Origin: Deltaproteobacteria bacterium
GTDB taxonomy: Bacteria > Desulfobacterota > Binatia > UBA9968
Direction: 5' to 3'
DNA length: 10,889 nt
Assembly (NCBI GenBank): GCA_016184235.1
Contig: JACPDC010000063.1
Coordinates: forward strand, 1-10,889
In this document: in pieces, positions 1-8,835 of the stretch
Numbering within the stretch: the first letter of the stretch is position 1
Layout of the letters: each line of letters opens with the position of its first letter
Program-made: the position numbers and the translations under genes
The notes under the pieces: generated by a model
Database searches by the model: none
Seen by the model: only the letters and a program-made list of their open reading frames with translations
Told to the model about the DNA's origin: nothing

Positions 1-602
1 CCGGTTTGATGGAGGCTCTCGGGATTCGAAAAGCTCACATCATGGGCCATTCCATGGGAGGGCGTGTGGCGCAGTGGGTGGCGCTCGACTACCCGGAGAA
101 AGTTCGCAGTCTGGTGCTTTCCGGCAGCGGCTCAGGAAAATACAGCGATGAGATTGAAGACTATCCCCGCGGCGTTCCCATAGAGACCTGTGTTGAGCTG
201 ATCGAAAAAGGGTACAAAAAATACCAACACGATCACTGGGGGCCGGGGTTCATGTTCACGGACGAGTTTGTCCGCGAGCGCCCGGAAGTCGTGAAAAAGT
301 TCCAGGATCTCATCGTCGAGGAGGTTCCGCCGCTGAAGTGCTATCTACGTCACGTTATCGCCAGACAGTGCCATGAGACCACGGAGCTCATCCACGCGAT
401 CACAGCGTCTACGCTGGTCATCGTCGGAAGCAAGGATACCCGCGAAGGGGGAACCGGCAATCATGTGGCCTCTTCCCAAGCCCTTGCCGAGAAGATACCC
501 AACGCCGAACTGGTGATCGTCGAAGGCGGCAAGCATGGTTATCTCCGCGAGATGCCGGAAAAGGGTCATCCTCCGATCCTCAATTTTTTGCGCCGTCACT
601 AA
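1..602 (+). CDS. Alpha/beta hydrolase fold protein, C-terminal part (5' end outside window)
   Basis: This is the C-terminal part of an alpha/beta hydrolase. The frame is open to the left edge. The nucleophile elbow GHSMGG lies only about 14 residues after the first possible in-window start (TTG at 6 or ATG at 9), whereas about 80-90 residues normally precede it, so the true start is outside the window. The catalytic triad is visible: Ser in GHSMG (codon 51-53), Asp in VGSKD (435-437) and His in GGKHGY (534-536). The segment between the elbow and the Asp fits a helical cap. The protein is probably a cytoplasmic hydrolase acting on an ester, lactone or similar small molecule; the substrate cannot be read from the sequence. 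It ends at TAA 600-602, about 70 bases before the aminotransferase start, which suggests co-transcription. Confidence 0.88.
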   Translation, partial: GLMEALGIRKAHIMGHSMGGRVAQWVALDYPEKVRSLVLSGSGSGKYSDEIEDYPRGVPIETCVELIEKGYKKYQHDHWGPGFMFTDEFVRERPEVVKKFQDLIVEEVPPLKCYLRHVIARQCHETTELIHAITASTLVIVGSKDTREGGTGNHVASSQALAEKIPNAELVIVEGGKHGYLREMPEKGHPPILNFLRRH

Positions 603-670
603 AACGGTTGAAAGCAAAGAGGGTTAAAGGGCTTAAGGGTTCGGATCTTTTTGGCTTAAGCGAGAGCCGG

Positions 671-1954
<1,284 letters not shown>

Positions 1955-2018
1955 GGGGCGCCTTTGGCTCTGATCGCCCACCGTTTCTGCTGAGATTCAG
2001 GAGGGGCGTGAAGCCGCG

Positions 2019-3011
2019 ATGCTGAGACGTAGAATCATCGGCGCGATCCCGGTTGTCCTTGGCATTTCTTTCCTGGTTTTTCTTCTGATGCACATCGCGC
2101 CAGGGGATCCGGTGAGCCTGCTTCTGGGCGAGGATGCCACCGACGCCGAGATTCAGCGCACCCGCCACGAATGGGGACTGGACCAGCCGCTCCTGGTCCA
2201 ATATTGGGAGTTTCTCTCCCATGCGGTTCGAGGGGATTTCGGCAAATCATTGAAATTCGGGGAGCCGGTTACCAAACTGGTTTTCGAGCGGTTGCCGGCA
2301 ACCGCGGAGCTCGCTTTCGTGAGCCTGCTGGTCGCCGTCCTGATCTCGATCCCGATCGGCGTCTATTCGGCCATCAAGCACGATTCGCTTCTCGATCACG
2401 CCGGCATGGGGCTCGCCCTCGTCGGAGTCTCTCTCCCCAACTTCTGGCTCGGGATTATGTTGATCTATTTTTTGGGCGGCCAGCTCAACCTCCTTCCTGT
2501 GGCCGGTAGAATCGACTATGGCATCCAGCTGGAGCCGGTCACGCGCCTCTATCTCGTGGACAGTCTGATCGCCGGGAATTTCACCGCCTTCTGGAGCGCT
2601 CTCAGGCACCTGTTGATGCCCGCGGTCACTCTGGGGACGAGCCTGGCCGCGATCGTGACCAGGATCACCCGCTCGAGCATCCTGGAAGTGATGCGTCAGG
2701 ATTTTATCACGACGGCCAGGGCCAAGGGACTGGGCGAGACGGCAGTGGTTTGGCGGCACATGCTGCGCAATGCCATGATCACGATCATCACCATCCTCGG
2801 TTTGCAGCTCGGAGCCCTCCTCAATGGCTCGGTGATCACGGAAACGGTCTTTTCATTTCCGGGAATCGGCGATCTGCTCATCCAGGCCATCTCGCTCAGG
2901 GACTACCGGCTTGCGCAAGGGCTGATCTTTTTCTTTGCCATGATGTACTTCGTGGTTAATCTGCTGGTTGATCTGCTCTACATGCTGGTCGATCCGAGGA
3001 TCAAGCTGTGA
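2019..3011 (+). CDS. ABC transporter permease, DppB/OppB type
   Basis: This is the first inner-membrane permease of a peptide/nickel/opine-type (Dpp/Opp) ABC importer, 330 residues, normal for DppB. The N-terminus (LRRRIIGAIPVVLGISFLVF) is the typical DppB/OppB first membrane segment followed by HIAPGDP. The C-terminal half holds the BPD_transp_1 domain with the EAA coupling loop around residues 228-255 (FITTARAKGLG) and the FSFPGIGDLL motif near residues 280-290. About six hydrophobic segments are visible. An AGGAGG at 1999-2004 precedes ATG 2019 with rather long spacing (14 bases). It follows the aminotransferase by 64 bases, and its stop TGA overlaps the start of the next permease by one base, so the two are translationally coupled. 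The partner ATPases are not in this window. Confidence 0.93.
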   Translation: MLRRRIIGAIPVVLGISFLVFLLMHIAPGDPVSLLLGEDATDAEIQRTRHEWGLDQPLLVQYWEFLSHAVRGDFGKSLKFGEPVTKLVFERLPATAELAFVSLLVAVLISIPIGVYSAIKHDSLLDHAGMGLALVGVSLPNFWLGIMLIYFLGGQLNLLPVAGRIDYGIQLEPVTRLYLVDSLIAGNFTAFWSALRHLLMPAVTLGTSLAAIVTRITRSSILEVMRQDFITTARAKGLGETAVVWRHMLRNAMITIITILGLQLGALLNGSVITETVFSFPGIGDLLIQAISLRDYRLAQGLIFFFAMMYFVVNLLVDLLYMLVDPRIKL

Positions 3012-3850
3012 TGTGGCGCGCGCGCTATTTGAAGATCTGGGTGGGCGGCGCGATCCTTCTCGTGCTGCTGGTCTGTGGCGTGGCGGCTCCCTACCTGGCG
3101 CCCTATGACCCGCAGGAGCAGGTGCTCGAACACCGGCTTCGCCCTCCGACCTTCGCGGGCCAGGGTTCCGGCCCTCATTGGCTGGGCACGGACAATCTGG
3201 GCCGGGATATTCTGAGCCGCATCATCTACGGCTCGCGGATCTCTCTCCTCGTGGGTGCCACCACCGTGATCCTTGCCGGCCTGTTGGGATGCCTCCTCGG
3301 CGCGCTGGCGGGCTATTTCGGCCACCTCACAGACGAGATCATCAGTAAGATCACGGAGATCTTTCTCGCCTTTCCGTTCCTGCTGCTGGCGATCGCCCTC
3401 ATGGCCTTTCTCGGCCAGGGGCTGGTGAACCTGATCATAGCGCTGATGATGAGCCGCTGGGTGCAGTATTGCCGGGTGGTGCGTGGTGAGGTGCTTTCGC
3501 TTAAAGAGCGCGACTTTGTCGTTGCCGCCAGGGCCTTGGGGGGGAGGGATTTCTATGTCCTGCTCCGGCACGTGCTGCCTAACACCTTCGCCAGCGTTAC
3601 GGTGATCGCGACCTTTGCCATGGCGATTGTCATCATCGCCGAAGCGAGCCTCAGCTTTCTCGGGCTGGGGGTGCCGACCCACATCCCGACCTGGGGATCG
3701 ATGCTGAGCGAGGGGCGCGTCTACATGTACCGCGCGCCGTGGTTGACGATCTTTCCCGGCTTCGCTATCTTCGTCACTGTTTTCGGTATCAACCTCTTAG
3801 GGGACGGTCTGCGCGATATCTTGGATCCGAAGTTAAGAGGGCGGAGGTAG
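3011..3850 (+). CDS. ABC transporter permease, DppC/OppC type
   Basis: This is the second permease of the importer, expected to form a heterodimer with the upstream DppB-like protein. At 279 residues it is normal for DppC. It shows the N-terminal membrane segment, the family motif WLGTDNLGRDILSRIIYGSR (OppC_N plus the start of the transport domain), and the EAA loop at about residues 165-190 (ERDFVVAARALGG, RHVLPN). The conserved ASLSFLGLGVP and GDGLRDILDPKL motifs are near the C-terminus. The ATG at 3011 overlaps the upstream TGA (TGATG), the usual coupling for equimolar permease pairs; a GTG at 3008 would add one residue. It is followed after 46 bases by the first solute-binding protein. 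Substrate class cannot be separated between peptides, opines, glutathione or amine compounds from the permease alone. Confidence 0.93.
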   Translation: MWRARYLKIWVGGAILLVLLVCGVAAPYLAPYDPQEQVLEHRLRPPTFAGQGSGPHWLGTDNLGRDILSRIIYGSRISLLVGATTVILAGLLGCLLGALAGYFGHLTDEIISKITEIFLAFPFLLLAIALMAFLGQGLVNLIIALMMSRWVQYCRVVRGEVLSLKERDFVVAARALGGRDFYVLLRHVLPNTFASVTVIATFAMAIVIIAEASLSFLGLGVPTHIPTWGSMLSEGRVYMYRAPWLTIFPGFAIFVTVFGINLLGDGLRDILDPKLRGRR

Positions 3851-3885
3851 GTTAAGGGACTTGGAGGGAATTAGAGTATCCATAA

Positions 3886-3892
3886 AAGGAGG
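3886..3892 (+). promoter_or_regulatory. Strong ribosome binding site deciding the start of the first solute-binding protein
   Basis: AAGGAGG lies four bases before ATG 3897. It favours that start over the in-frame TTG at 3861, which has no such site. With ATG 3897 the twin-arginine motif falls about eight residues from the N-terminus, as expected for a Tat signal peptide. Confidence 0.75.
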
Positions 3893-3896
3893 CCTT

Positions 3897-5429
3897 ATGG
3901 GCGGACAAAGGGCTGGAGTCAGTCGTAGAGAGTTTTTAAAGAGAGGCGCGCTTGGTCTGGGGGCGCTGGCGGCTTCTCCTCTGGCAAAGATGAGCTGGGC
4001 GGCATCGAAAGATCGGGTGACGATCCTCCACGGGATCGGTGTGGATAGCCTCAACCCCTATGCTCACAGCGCCAGTCCCACCTACGGCATGTGGCAGCAC
4101 ATGATAGAGCCGCTCATCGACGTAGACTACAGCAAACCTGACTACATCGGGCATCTCGCGGAATCCTGGGAATTTCAAGGCCGGAAATGGATCTTCCGTC
4201 TCAGAAAAGGGATCCGCTTTCACAGCGGCGATCTTTTCACCTCCAAAGATGTCATTTTCTCGATTAATCGAATCAAGAACGACAAGCGGAGTCTGCAGAG
4301 GGATAATTTCAGAGACGTGGTGGAGATGCAGGCCTTGGACGACCACACCGTGGCGATCACGACCGAAAAGCCCAACGCCGTCTTCCTCGACCGGCTCCAC
4401 AACCGCTTCTTCATCAGTAAGGCGGCGGCGGACAAGCACGGCGATCAGATGGATCAGCAGCCGATCGGAACCGGGCCCTACAGGTTCGTGAGCTGGCAGC
4501 GGGACGGGAACCTGGTGATGACCAGAAACGAGGACTACTGGGGACCGAAGCCGGACATCAAGGAGGTTGTCTACCGAAAAGTGGGAGAGGAGGCGGCGCG
4601 CGTCGCGGGCCTGGTCGCCGGGCAGGGAGATGTCATCAATAATGTCCCGGTCGACGAGATTCCCCGCCTGGAGCGCCATCCCAAGGTGCGCGTCGAGAAG
4701 GTCGAGGGCTTAAGGATGTATTTCCTTGCCATGAATGTGGCCCATAAGCCGTTCGACAATAAGCTCGTCCGTCAGGCTGTGAACTATTCCATAGATCCGG
4801 CGGTGATCATCAAGAGTATCTACGAAGGCAATGGTTTTGTCTTGAACGGCCCTTTGAGCTCTAACGTCATCGGCTATGACCCCAAGATCAAGCGCTATCC
4901 TTTCGATCCTAAGAAGGCGCGGGATCTGCTGGCTCAGGCCGGTTTTTCGAACGGCGTCGAAGTCAAACTCTACTTCTCGCCTGACCGTTACCCGAAAGCG
5001 AGAGAGATCTGTCAGGTCATCGCGAGCCAGCTCGCTAAAGGGGGCATCAAGGCGGAGTTGGTTTCCCAGGAGTTTGTGGTCTTCTGGGGCCGTTCCGGCG
5101 TCAACGGAGGAAAGCTCCCCTTCTACTATGTCGGCAGGCCGGCCATCGATGCCGATACGGTCTATGACCAGTATTTTCGCTCGGGCGTCACACAACGGAT
5201 TGGCTACAAGAACCCTGAGTTCGATCGCCTGGTCGACGAAGAGCAGAGGACCGGGGATCCGAAAAAGCGCATAGCTCTGCTCCAGCAGGCGGGCCGGATC
5301 TTGATGGAGGATACGCCGTTCGCCCCGCTCTATACGCTGGCTGAGGTTTATGGCGCGGCCAGGAACGTCGTCTGGAAGGCACGGCCGGACGAAAAGATCC
5401 TGGTCTCCGATATGAAGATCAAATCGTAG
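3897..5429 (+). CDS. Family 5 extracellular solute-binding protein with Tat signal peptide (paralog 1)
   Basis: This is the periplasmic substrate receptor of a Dpp/Opp-type ABC importer (SBP_bac_5), 510 residues from ATG 3897. The N-terminus has a twin-arginine motif SRREFLKRG, a hydrophobic stretch GALGLGALAASPLAKMSWA and a likely cleavage region just before AASKD, so it is probably exported folded by Tat. Family features follow: DSLNPY near the start of the mature protein, LAESWEFQGRKWIFRLRKG, the cluster-C signature region (RFHSGDLFTSKDVIFSINRI), GTGPYRFV with DYWG, and DNKLVRQAVNYSID. It stands 46 bases after the dppC-like gene. The next gene is a close paralog, roughly two-thirds identical by eye. 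Ligand specificity cannot be read directly; the ligand lobes differ from the paralog near residues 140-160 and 400-420. Confidence 0.93.
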   Translation: MGGQRAGVSRREFLKRGALGLGALAASPLAKMSWAASKDRVTILHGIGVDSLNPYAHSASPTYGMWQHMIEPLIDVDYSKPDYIGHLAESWEFQGRKWIFRLRKGIRFHSGDLFTSKDVIFSINRIKNDKRSLQRDNFRDVVEMQALDDHTVAITTEKPNAVFLDRLHNRFFISKAAADKHGDQMDQQPIGTGPYRFVSWQRDGNLVMTRNEDYWGPKPDIKEVVYRKVGEEAARVAGLVAGQGDVINNVPVDEIPRLERHPKVRVEKVEGLRMYFLAMNVAHKPFDNKLVRQAVNYSIDPAVIIKSIYEGNGFVLNGPLSSNVIGYDPKIKRYPFDPKKARDLLAQAGFSNGVEVKLYFSPDRYPKAREICQVIASQLAKGGIKAELVSQEFVVFWGRSGVNGGKLPFYYVGRPAIDADTVYDQYFRSGVTQRIGYKNPEFDRLVDEEQRTGDPKKRIALLQQAGRILMEDTPFAPLYTLAEVYGAARNVVWKARPDEKILVSDMKIKS

Positions 5430-5446
5430 TTGTCGCGGAGGTTTCC

Positions 5447-6991
5447 ATGAACAGGGAAAAACGAAGCGGTGGAATAAATCGGCGGCAGTTTATAAGACGA
5501 AGCGCCGCGCTTGGTTTGGGCGCTGTCCTCTCTCCTTCTATCGCCAGGCTGAGCTGGAGCGCATCCAGGGAACGGATCGCGGTCTACAATTCTAGCGTCG
5601 CCGATTCGCTCAATCCCTACAATCACAGCTCCAGCCCTATTTACGGCTTGTGGCAGCACATTATGGAGCCCCTCGTGGAGGTGGGCTACGAGCCGGTGGG
5701 ATACACCGGGGTTCTGGCCGAATCTTGGGAGTTTCAGGGGAAAAAATGGGTCTTTCATCTGCGTAAAGGGGTCCGCTTCCACGACGGAGCCCCTTTCACC
5801 TCTAAAGACGTGATCTTTTCCGTCAACCGGATCCGGACCGACAAAAACAGCTTGCAGAAATCCAATTTCAAAGATGTTGTCGAAATGCAGGCCCCGGATG
5901 ACCATACAGTGGTGTTTGTTATGAAGCAGCCCAACGCGGTCTTTCTCGACCGGGTGCAGAATCGCTTTATCCTGAGCAAGGCGGCTGCGGACAAGTATGG
6001 CGATCAGATGGATAACTACGCTACGGGTACCGGCGCTTATAAGTTCGTGAGCTATCAGCGGGGCGGCAATTTTGTCATGACCCGCAACGACGACTATTGG
6101 GGTCCAAAGGCGGAGATCAAAGAGGTGATCTTCAGGAAGGTGACCGAGGAAGCCGCGCGCGTAGCGGGGCTCGAAGCGGGTCAGGTGGACGTCATCAACA
6201 ACGTCCCAGTGCATGACGTGCCGCGGCTGGAGCGCAATTCCAGGCTGAGGGTCGAGAAAGTGGAAGGGCTAAGGACGTTCTTTTTGGCGCTCAACCCAGC
6301 CTTCAAGCCCTTTGACAACAAGCTCGTGCGTCAGGCCGCCAATTATTCCGTAGACGCCAGCGCAATAGTAAAAAACATCTTCAACGGCAATGGCTTTGTC
6401 TTGAACGGCCCGTTGGGGCCCCATGTCATCGGTTACGACCCGACTCACAAACGTTACCCGTATGATCCCAAGAAAGCGCGCGAGCTTCTGGCCAAGGCCG
6501 GTTATCCCAACGGGGTTGAAGTCAAACTCTATTTTTCCGCTGGACGTTATCCTCAAGATAGGGAGGTGTGCCAGGTGGTCGCCGCCCAGATGGGAAAAGG
6601 AGGATTCAAAGTCGAGCTTGTGAATCAAGAGTGGGTGATTTTCTGGGGCACCTCGGGTGTCAACGGCGGAAGGCTGCCCTTCTATTACATCGGCAGGGGC
6701 TCTTTGGTCGACGCGGACACGCTCTACGACCAGTACTTCAGAACAGGGACGACAAAGCGCCTTAGCTACAGTAATCCCGAATTCGACAAGCTGATCGAGG
6801 AGGAGCAAAAAACCGGCGATCCCAAGAAGCGGGTTGTCTTGCTGCAGCAGGCGGGGAAGATTCTGATGGAAGAGGTCCCTTTCATGCCTTTGTATAACCT
6901 CGCAGATTTGTACGGCGTGGCGAGAAACGTTGTCTGGAAGGCTCGTCCGGACGAGAAGATCTGGGTCTGGGATATGAAGATCAGGTCGTGA
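5447..6991 (+). CDS. Family 5 extracellular solute-binding protein with Tat signal peptide (paralog 2)
   Basis: This is the second periplasmic receptor in tandem, 514 residues, starting at ATG 5447 after a GGAGG at 5437-5441. It carries its own Tat motif (NRRQFIRRS) and a hydrophobic core (AALGLGAVLSPSIARLSW). The mature protein has the same motifs as paralog 1: DSLNPY, LAESWEFQGKKW, FTSKDVIFSVNRI, GTGAYKFV, DYWGPK, DNKLVRQAANYS and NGFVLNGPLG. Similarity to paralog 1 runs along the whole length, including at DNA level (for example around 4830-4860 against 6390-6415), so this is a gene duplication that has diverged. Both copies look intact and both probably share the one permease pair, which would widen the ligand range. 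It is the last gene of the plus-strand operon; no hairpin with a T-run follows. Confidence 0.93.
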   Translation: MNREKRSGGINRRQFIRRSAALGLGAVLSPSIARLSWSASRERIAVYNSSVADSLNPYNHSSSPIYGLWQHIMEPLVEVGYEPVGYTGVLAESWEFQGKKWVFHLRKGVRFHDGAPFTSKDVIFSVNRIRTDKNSLQKSNFKDVVEMQAPDDHTVVFVMKQPNAVFLDRVQNRFILSKAAADKYGDQMDNYATGTGAYKFVSYQRGGNFVMTRNDDYWGPKAEIKEVIFRKVTEEAARVAGLEAGQVDVINNVPVHDVPRLERNSRLRVEKVEGLRTFFLALNPAFKPFDNKLVRQAANYSVDASAIVKNIFNGNGFVLNGPLGPHVIGYDPTHKRYPYDPKKARELLAKAGYPNGVEVKLYFSAGRYPQDREVCQVVAAQMGKGGFKVELVNQEWVIFWGTSGVNGGRLPFYYIGRGSLVDADTLYDQYFRTGTTKRLSYSNPEFDKLIEEEQKTGDPKKRVVLLQQAGKILMEEVPFMPLYNLADLYGVARNVVWKARPDEKIWVWDMKIRS

Positions 6992-7009
6992 TTCGTGATC
7001 GTGGCTCGT

Positions 7010-7036
7010 GTTCGTCCTTCGACAGGCTCAGGACGG
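7010..7036. repeat. REP-like imperfect palindrome between convergent genes
   Basis: CGTCCT (7013-7018) and AGGACG (7030-7035) form a six-base stem around an 11-base loop. Translated on the minus strand this gives the peptide RPEPVEGRTRA, which I recognise from the short intergenic palindrome (core TTCGACAGGCTCAGGAC) scattered through many unrelated bacterial genomes. It lies in the gap between the second solute-binding protein and the convergent amidohydrolase. No T-run follows the stem, so it is not a canonical terminator, although it could still stabilise or block the transcript ends. Just 5' of it, TCGTG-type units recur at 6987-7015. Confidence 0.6.
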
Positions 7037-7060
7037 TAACCGAGCATGAGCACGGAGGCG

Positions 7061-8485
7061 TTACGCCTGGTACTTCACCTCGCCGCCGACGATGGTCATC
7101 TCGACTCTGATGTCTTTAATTCGCTCTCCGGGGATTTCGAACGGGTCTTCGGCGAGGATGGCGATGTCGGCGAGCTTTCCTACGTCCAGCGTGCCCTTGT
7201 CATTTTCCTCGAAGCCGACAAAGGCGGCGGTGGTGGTGTGCATGGCGAAAGCCTCGGCGGCGCTGATTCTTTCCTCCGGCACCAGCACCTCGCCCCAGCG
7301 CATTTTGCGCGAGACGCAGGCCGAGATGTCGCGGAGCGGGTCTACCGGCCAGTAGCCTGGGGCGTCCGAGCCGCCCGCAATGGTCACTCCGTTCTTGAGC
7401 AAGGTTCTAAAGGGAAAGGCCTTGGCCAGTCTCTTTTCTCCCACGCAATCGAGGATCGCGTCTCCCACATAGTAGCCGATGGAAATATTGGGGATGGCGA
7501 TGATTCCCGAGCGCACCAGCCTCTGCATCCGCTCCGGCGTCGAGAGCCAGTTGCAATCCCCGATGGCGTGCACGCAGCAGCGCAGCCCCGCTTGATGGCA
7601 TTGGAGCACCGTCTCATTAAGCTCATCCTGAGGGATACGGATGATGCCGCAGTTGTGCGGATCGTCCTCGTAGGGCTCATAAAAGCAGGCGTTGCGGCCG
7701 GTGATCCCGCCGTCGATGCTCATCTTGACCCCTCCGATCCTCAGCCACTCATTGCCGAATCCGCTATGGAGTCCCAACTCGATGAGGCTGTTCGATCCGA
7801 TGTGGGATTCGATCACGCGGGGCAGGAGGCTCACGCGCGCGTCGAGCCTGCCTTCGCGCAGAAGCTCCTGGTAGGCCCGGATGGGCTCGCCCGATCTCAC
7901 GATGTCGTGGATCGTGGTAACGCCCCGCTCCAGACACTGGTTCAGGGCGAAGGAGCTATCTCTACCAATGCCCGCCAGGGCCAGGGCTTTGCTGTTGGCG
8001 ATAGTGATGTGCGCGCCGAAGGCGATGGAGACGGGATGGTCGGGGACGGCGCGGTCGAGGTCGTGTCTGTCCGGGAAGCGCTTCTCCTTTAAGCGGAAAT
8101 CCTGCATCGGGCTTCCGTGCGCGACGATCCAGGACCCTTTGGGGATTTCCGAAGCGCGCTTGGTCAGCCGCTCCAGGATCTCCGGGATCGAGTGAACATC
8201 GGCGTAGAAATCCCGGCAGTCCAAATATTCCTTCTCGGCCGTCCCCTTTTCCGAGAGATGGACATGGGTATCGGTAAGCCCGGGTATCGCGATCTTGTTT
8301 TGGAGATCGATCTGCCGGCTATCTGGCCCGGCGAGTCTTCGGATAACGTCTGATTGGCCGGCAGCGACAATCCGCCCGCCCGCGCAGGCGAGCGCCTCCA
8401 CAAGGGCTCCGTCATAAGTCAGGGTACGGATCTTCCCGTTAAACAGAATAAGGTCAGGGTAGGGCAGCGCTCTCTGTTTCATCAT
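7061..8485 (-). CDS. YtcJ-like metal-dependent amidohydrolase (Amidohydrolase_3), probably with internal deletions
   Basis: The gene encodes an amidohydrolase-superfamily protein of the YtcJ/NfdA branch, which hydrolyses amide-type bonds in a TIM barrel. Visible are the N-terminal beta-sandwich strand (LILFNGKIRTL), the HxH metal motif in GLTDTHVHL (His74, His76), GVKMSIDGG with Lys254, the beta-5 ligand in HAIGD (His306), the beta-8 ligand in GGSDAP (Asp374), and the C-terminal GKLADIAILAEDPF and VGGEVKY. At 474 residues it is short for a family usually near 530-560. Two blocks appear to be missing in frame: about 50 residues near 178/179 (base 7951) and about 30 near 310/311 (base 7555). 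The second should contain the IEH histidine. Activity is therefore doubtful. The second of two ATG codons (8482) sits better behind AGGAG 8489-8493. It converges on the importer operon. Confidence 0.82.
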   Translation of the reverse strand: MMKQRALPYPDLILFNGKIRTLTYDGALVEALACAGGRIVAAGQSDVIRRLAGPDSRQIDLQNKIAIPGLTDTHVHLSEKGTAEKEYLDCRDFYADVHSIPEILERLTKRASEIPKGSWIVAHGSPMQDFRLKEKRFPDRHDLDRAVPDHPVSIAFGAHITIANSKALALAGIGRDSSFALNQCLERGVTTIHDIVRSGEPIRAYQELLREGRLDARVSLLPRVIESHIGSNSLIELGLHSGFGNEWLRIGGVKMSIDGGITGRNACFYEPYEDDPHNCGIIRIPQDELNETVLQCHQAGLRCCVHAIGDCNWLSTPERMQRLVRSGIIAIPNISIGYYVGDAILDCVGEKRLAKAFPFRTLLKNGVTIAGGSDAPGYWPVDPLRDISACVSRKMRWGEVLVPEERISAAEAFAMHTTTAAFVGFEENDKGTLDVGKLADIAILAEDPFEIPGERIKDIRVEMTIVGGEVKYQA

Positions 8486-8504
8486 AGGCTCCTCGATGGT
8501 CTGG

Positions 8505-8534
8505 CCTATAAGCCGCTTCTTAACCTAAAGTCAA
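8505..8534 (-). promoter_or_regulatory. Candidate sigma-70 promoter for the amidohydrolase
   Basis: Read on the minus strand, TTGACT (8534-8529, 5 of 6 to the -35 consensus) and TATAGG (8510-8505, 4 of 6 to the -10) are separated by 18 bases. Transcription would start near 8498, giving a short leader that still holds the AGGAG at 8493-8489. The rest of the 164-base divergent gap (8486-8649) is AT-rich towards 8585-8630, as expected for a promoter of the plus-strand gene, but no well-spaced pair of boxes is visible there. Confidence 0.4.
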
Positions 8535-8649
8535 CTGCTGGTCTCCGCCGCATGGAATAAAGTCATTGCTGTAGCTCTGACCCGTGAATTGGACAAGGAA
8601 ATTTGTTATGTTTGGATTGAATTAGAATCAGGCTTGAGCGGAGGGAATC

Positions 8650-8835
8650 ATGGCCAAGGTCAAGGAAGCCTTCACGGCGAAATATCAGGGAAACAAAAAT
8701 TCGGAAATTGTCGAGGTCTCGTTTACGCCCGGTGAGGAAGTCAAGGTTCTTAAGGAGTGGAAGGACGAGACCTGTCTGGTTAAGAAAGGGGATCACGTCT
8801 TTAACGTGGCCAAGAAGTACCTGACGCTGGGTTAA
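8650..8835 (+). CDS. Small SH3-like hypothetical protein (61 residues)
   Basis: This is a small, basic, soluble protein with no signal peptide or membrane segment. I do not recognise a named family. Its pattern resembles a single SH3-like beta barrel: an early A-x-Y segment (FTAKYQG), VSFTPGEEVKVLKEW like the RT-loop and following strand, a central CLVKKGDHVFNV, and a terminal KKYLTLG like the SH3 'P-x-x-YV' end. It therefore may be a small binding or adaptor protein. A good Shine-Dalgarno (GGAGGG, 8640-8645) stands before ATG 8650, and the upstream 50 bases are markedly AT-rich compared with the surroundings. Its TAA (8833-8835) overlaps the stop codon of the convergent NuoF-like gene. Codon use and start context support a real gene. 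The function is unknown and no operon partner is on this strand. Confidence 0.65.
   Translation: MAKVKEAFTAKYQGNKNSEIVEVSFTPGEEVKVLKEWKDETCLVKKGDHVFNVAKKYLTLG

Noticed and set aside
2978..3682. 234-codon open frame on the minus strand opposite the DppC-like gene
   Set aside because: Rich in H, R, Q, E and P with no recognisable motif. The plus-strand permease is unambiguous.
5348..6214. 288-codon open frame on the minus strand opposite the second solute-binding protein
   Set aside because: It is antisense to a clear gene. A similar antisense frame exists at the matching place in the paralog (3936-4679), simply because the two genes share codon patterns.
7010..7060. Rho-independent terminator for the importer operon
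   Set aside because: The palindrome has a short stem, a large loop and no T-run on either strand.
7046..8092. 348-codon open frame on the plus strand opposite the amidohydrolase
   Set aside because: It is the mirror of a well-conserved minus-strand gene, has no family motif, and its composition (rich in D, G, A, V, H, R) is typical of antisense frames in GC-rich DNA.
8589..8628. Promoter for the small plus-strand gene (TTGGAC, TATGTT, TAGAAT)
   Set aside because: The boxes exist singly, but no pair has 16-18 base spacing. Only AT-richness supports it.
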